DNA of 64,000 bases from Phorcus lineatus (lineage: Eukaryota; Mollusca; Gastropoda; Trochida; Trochidae), in contig OV121086.1 in NCBI GenBank assembly GCA_921293015.1, positions 41,991,402 through 42,055,401 of the forward strand, written 5' to 3'. Below the pieces are notes generated by a model. It did no database searches. It saw only the letters and a program-made list of their open reading frames with translations, and was not told the DNA's origin. This document shows positions 63,857-64,000 of this stretch, in pieces. Numbering within the stretch: the first letter of the stretch is position 1; every line of letters begins with the position of its first letter. Position numbers and translations under genes: made by a program.

Positions 63857-64000
63857 TTTTGCTCAATCGATAGAACACATTGTGATATACATTTGATGAA
63901 AGTTTCGTTGAGAAGTATGCATTTTTAAGAAAGTTATCGTGCTCGGTACAACAATATGCATATTTTCGACTTAGTCTTTTTCCGCGATTTTGGTCAAAAT
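63857..64000. repeat. Partial D-type monomer at the window edge
   Basis: The first 144 bases of monomer 308: A31 and G59, with the sequence ending before site 147. It could be B or D; the corresponding monomer 264 is D. Confidence 0.85.

Larger units (their letters stand above)
1..64000. repeat. Tandem satellite array, 208-bp monomer, about 307.7 copies
   Basis: One unit, starting TTTTGCTYAATCGATAGAAC and ending GACTGAAAATTTG, repeats without interruption in a single orientation. The anchor at bases 1, 209, 417 and so on recurs at exact multiples of 208 through 63,857. Neighbouring monomers differ mainly at about 30 recurrent diagnostic sites, listed in the summary. No unique DNA, transposon or microsatellite interrupts the array, and both window edges lie inside it. 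Coding is excluded: 208 is not a multiple of 3, so the frame shifts every unit and each frame meets stops, and the recurring minus-strand frame starts at TTG. The unit length would fit one nucleosome plus a long linker, which is inference. The satellite family is not one I recognise. Confidence 0.98.
38481..64000. repeat. Beta-rich domain with embedded alpha cassettes
   Basis: Most monomers carry TA at sites 98-99. Alpha DNA survives as cassettes B-D-K-D (39,729-40,560; 41,809-42,640; 47,009-47,840; 61,153-61,984), a five-monomer version (52,001-53,040) and singletons at 50,961, 54,705, 55,537, 57,617, 58,033 and 60,113, plus the partial monomer at the window end. Higher-order periods of 4, 10, 12 and 44 monomers are visible. 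Confidence 0.9.
58449..64000. repeat. Large duplication G, right copy (truncated by window end)
   Basis: Repeats 49,297-54,848 with monomer order preserved except monomer 299 (61,985-62,192), which is an ordinary T. The true right end lies beyond the window. Confidence 0.87.

Noticed and set aside
162-63896. Hundreds of small open frames (66, 71, 76, 100 and 119 codons), mostly on the minus strand, recurring every 208 bases
   Set aside because: They are by-products of the repeat. The dominant 76-codon frame starts at TTG, overlaps the next copy by 23 bases and changes reading frame every unit because 208 is not a multiple of 3. The 100-119-codon versions appear where C9 (N and E types) or A8 (monomer 69) removes a stop at the GCTYAATCG site. 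Substitutions show no codon-position bias that I can see.
1-64000. CRISPR array
   Set aside because: There are no spacers. The whole 208-base unit is repeated, with variation confined to recurrent substitutions.
1-64000. Transposon or retroelement remnants, telomeric repeats, rRNA or tRNA genes
   Set aside because: No sequence other than the 208-base unit is present. There are no terminal repeats, target-site duplications or length breaks, because the register is unbroken.
49297-64000. Assembly artefact as the explanation for near-identical large copies
   Set aside because: Not excluded, but the copies differ by private features (for example monomer 255 versus 299, 269 versus 281, and 1,417 versus 5,993), which argues for real duplications. 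Spanning ultra-long reads would decide.

Overview
The whole 64,000-base window is one uninterrupted, head-to-tail satellite DNA array. The unit is 208 bp (monomer 1 has 32 C and 41 G, about 35% GC). 307 complete monomers fill 1-63,856, and a 144-base partial monomer runs into the right edge. I see no gene, RNA gene, transposon, microsatellite or unique sequence. Monomer n spans 208(n-1)+1 to 208n. Monomer 308 starts at 63,857 exactly in phase with base 1, so there is no net insertion or deletion across 63.9 kb. 'Site x' below means position x inside the monomer.

The window comes from a eukaryote, probably from centromeric or other constitutive heterochromatin. The species cannot be named from sequence. 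Each unit holds 11 CpGs against about 6.3 expected from its base composition. This argues against a heavily CpG-methylated germline (vertebrate, most plants) and fits an insect or other invertebrate; that is inference.

Monomers fall into two families. Alpha has AT at sites 98-99: types B (A31, G59, T147), C (T8, G31, C50, A59), K (G50, T54, T55), D (A31, G59, G147) and rare Q (G50, T54, G55). Beta has TA at 98-99: types T (T93), V (T93, C172, usually G206), M (T10, A13, A26, A39, A41, A66), N (C9, T17, G48, A79), E (C9, T17, G48, C83) and P (none of these). A rare outlier, X, has T118, T120 and T148.

Layout: (1) 1-30,992 is alpha only. It is built on a B-C-K trimer (624 bp) that is overwritten by larger duplications of 22, 10, 8 and 2 monomers. 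(2) 30,993-38,480 is a transition zone where short beta islands and alpha/beta chimeric monomers interrupt alpha. (3) 38,481-64,000 is beta-rich, with small alpha cassettes inside nested higher-order repeats of 10 (2,080 bp), 12 (2,496 bp) and 44 (9,152 bp) monomers.

Nothing here works as a gene system. What can be read is the recombination history of the array: segmental duplications tagged by private mutations, a preserved unequal-crossover junction, chimeric monomers, a short conversion-like tract, and dyad symmetries carried by most monomers.
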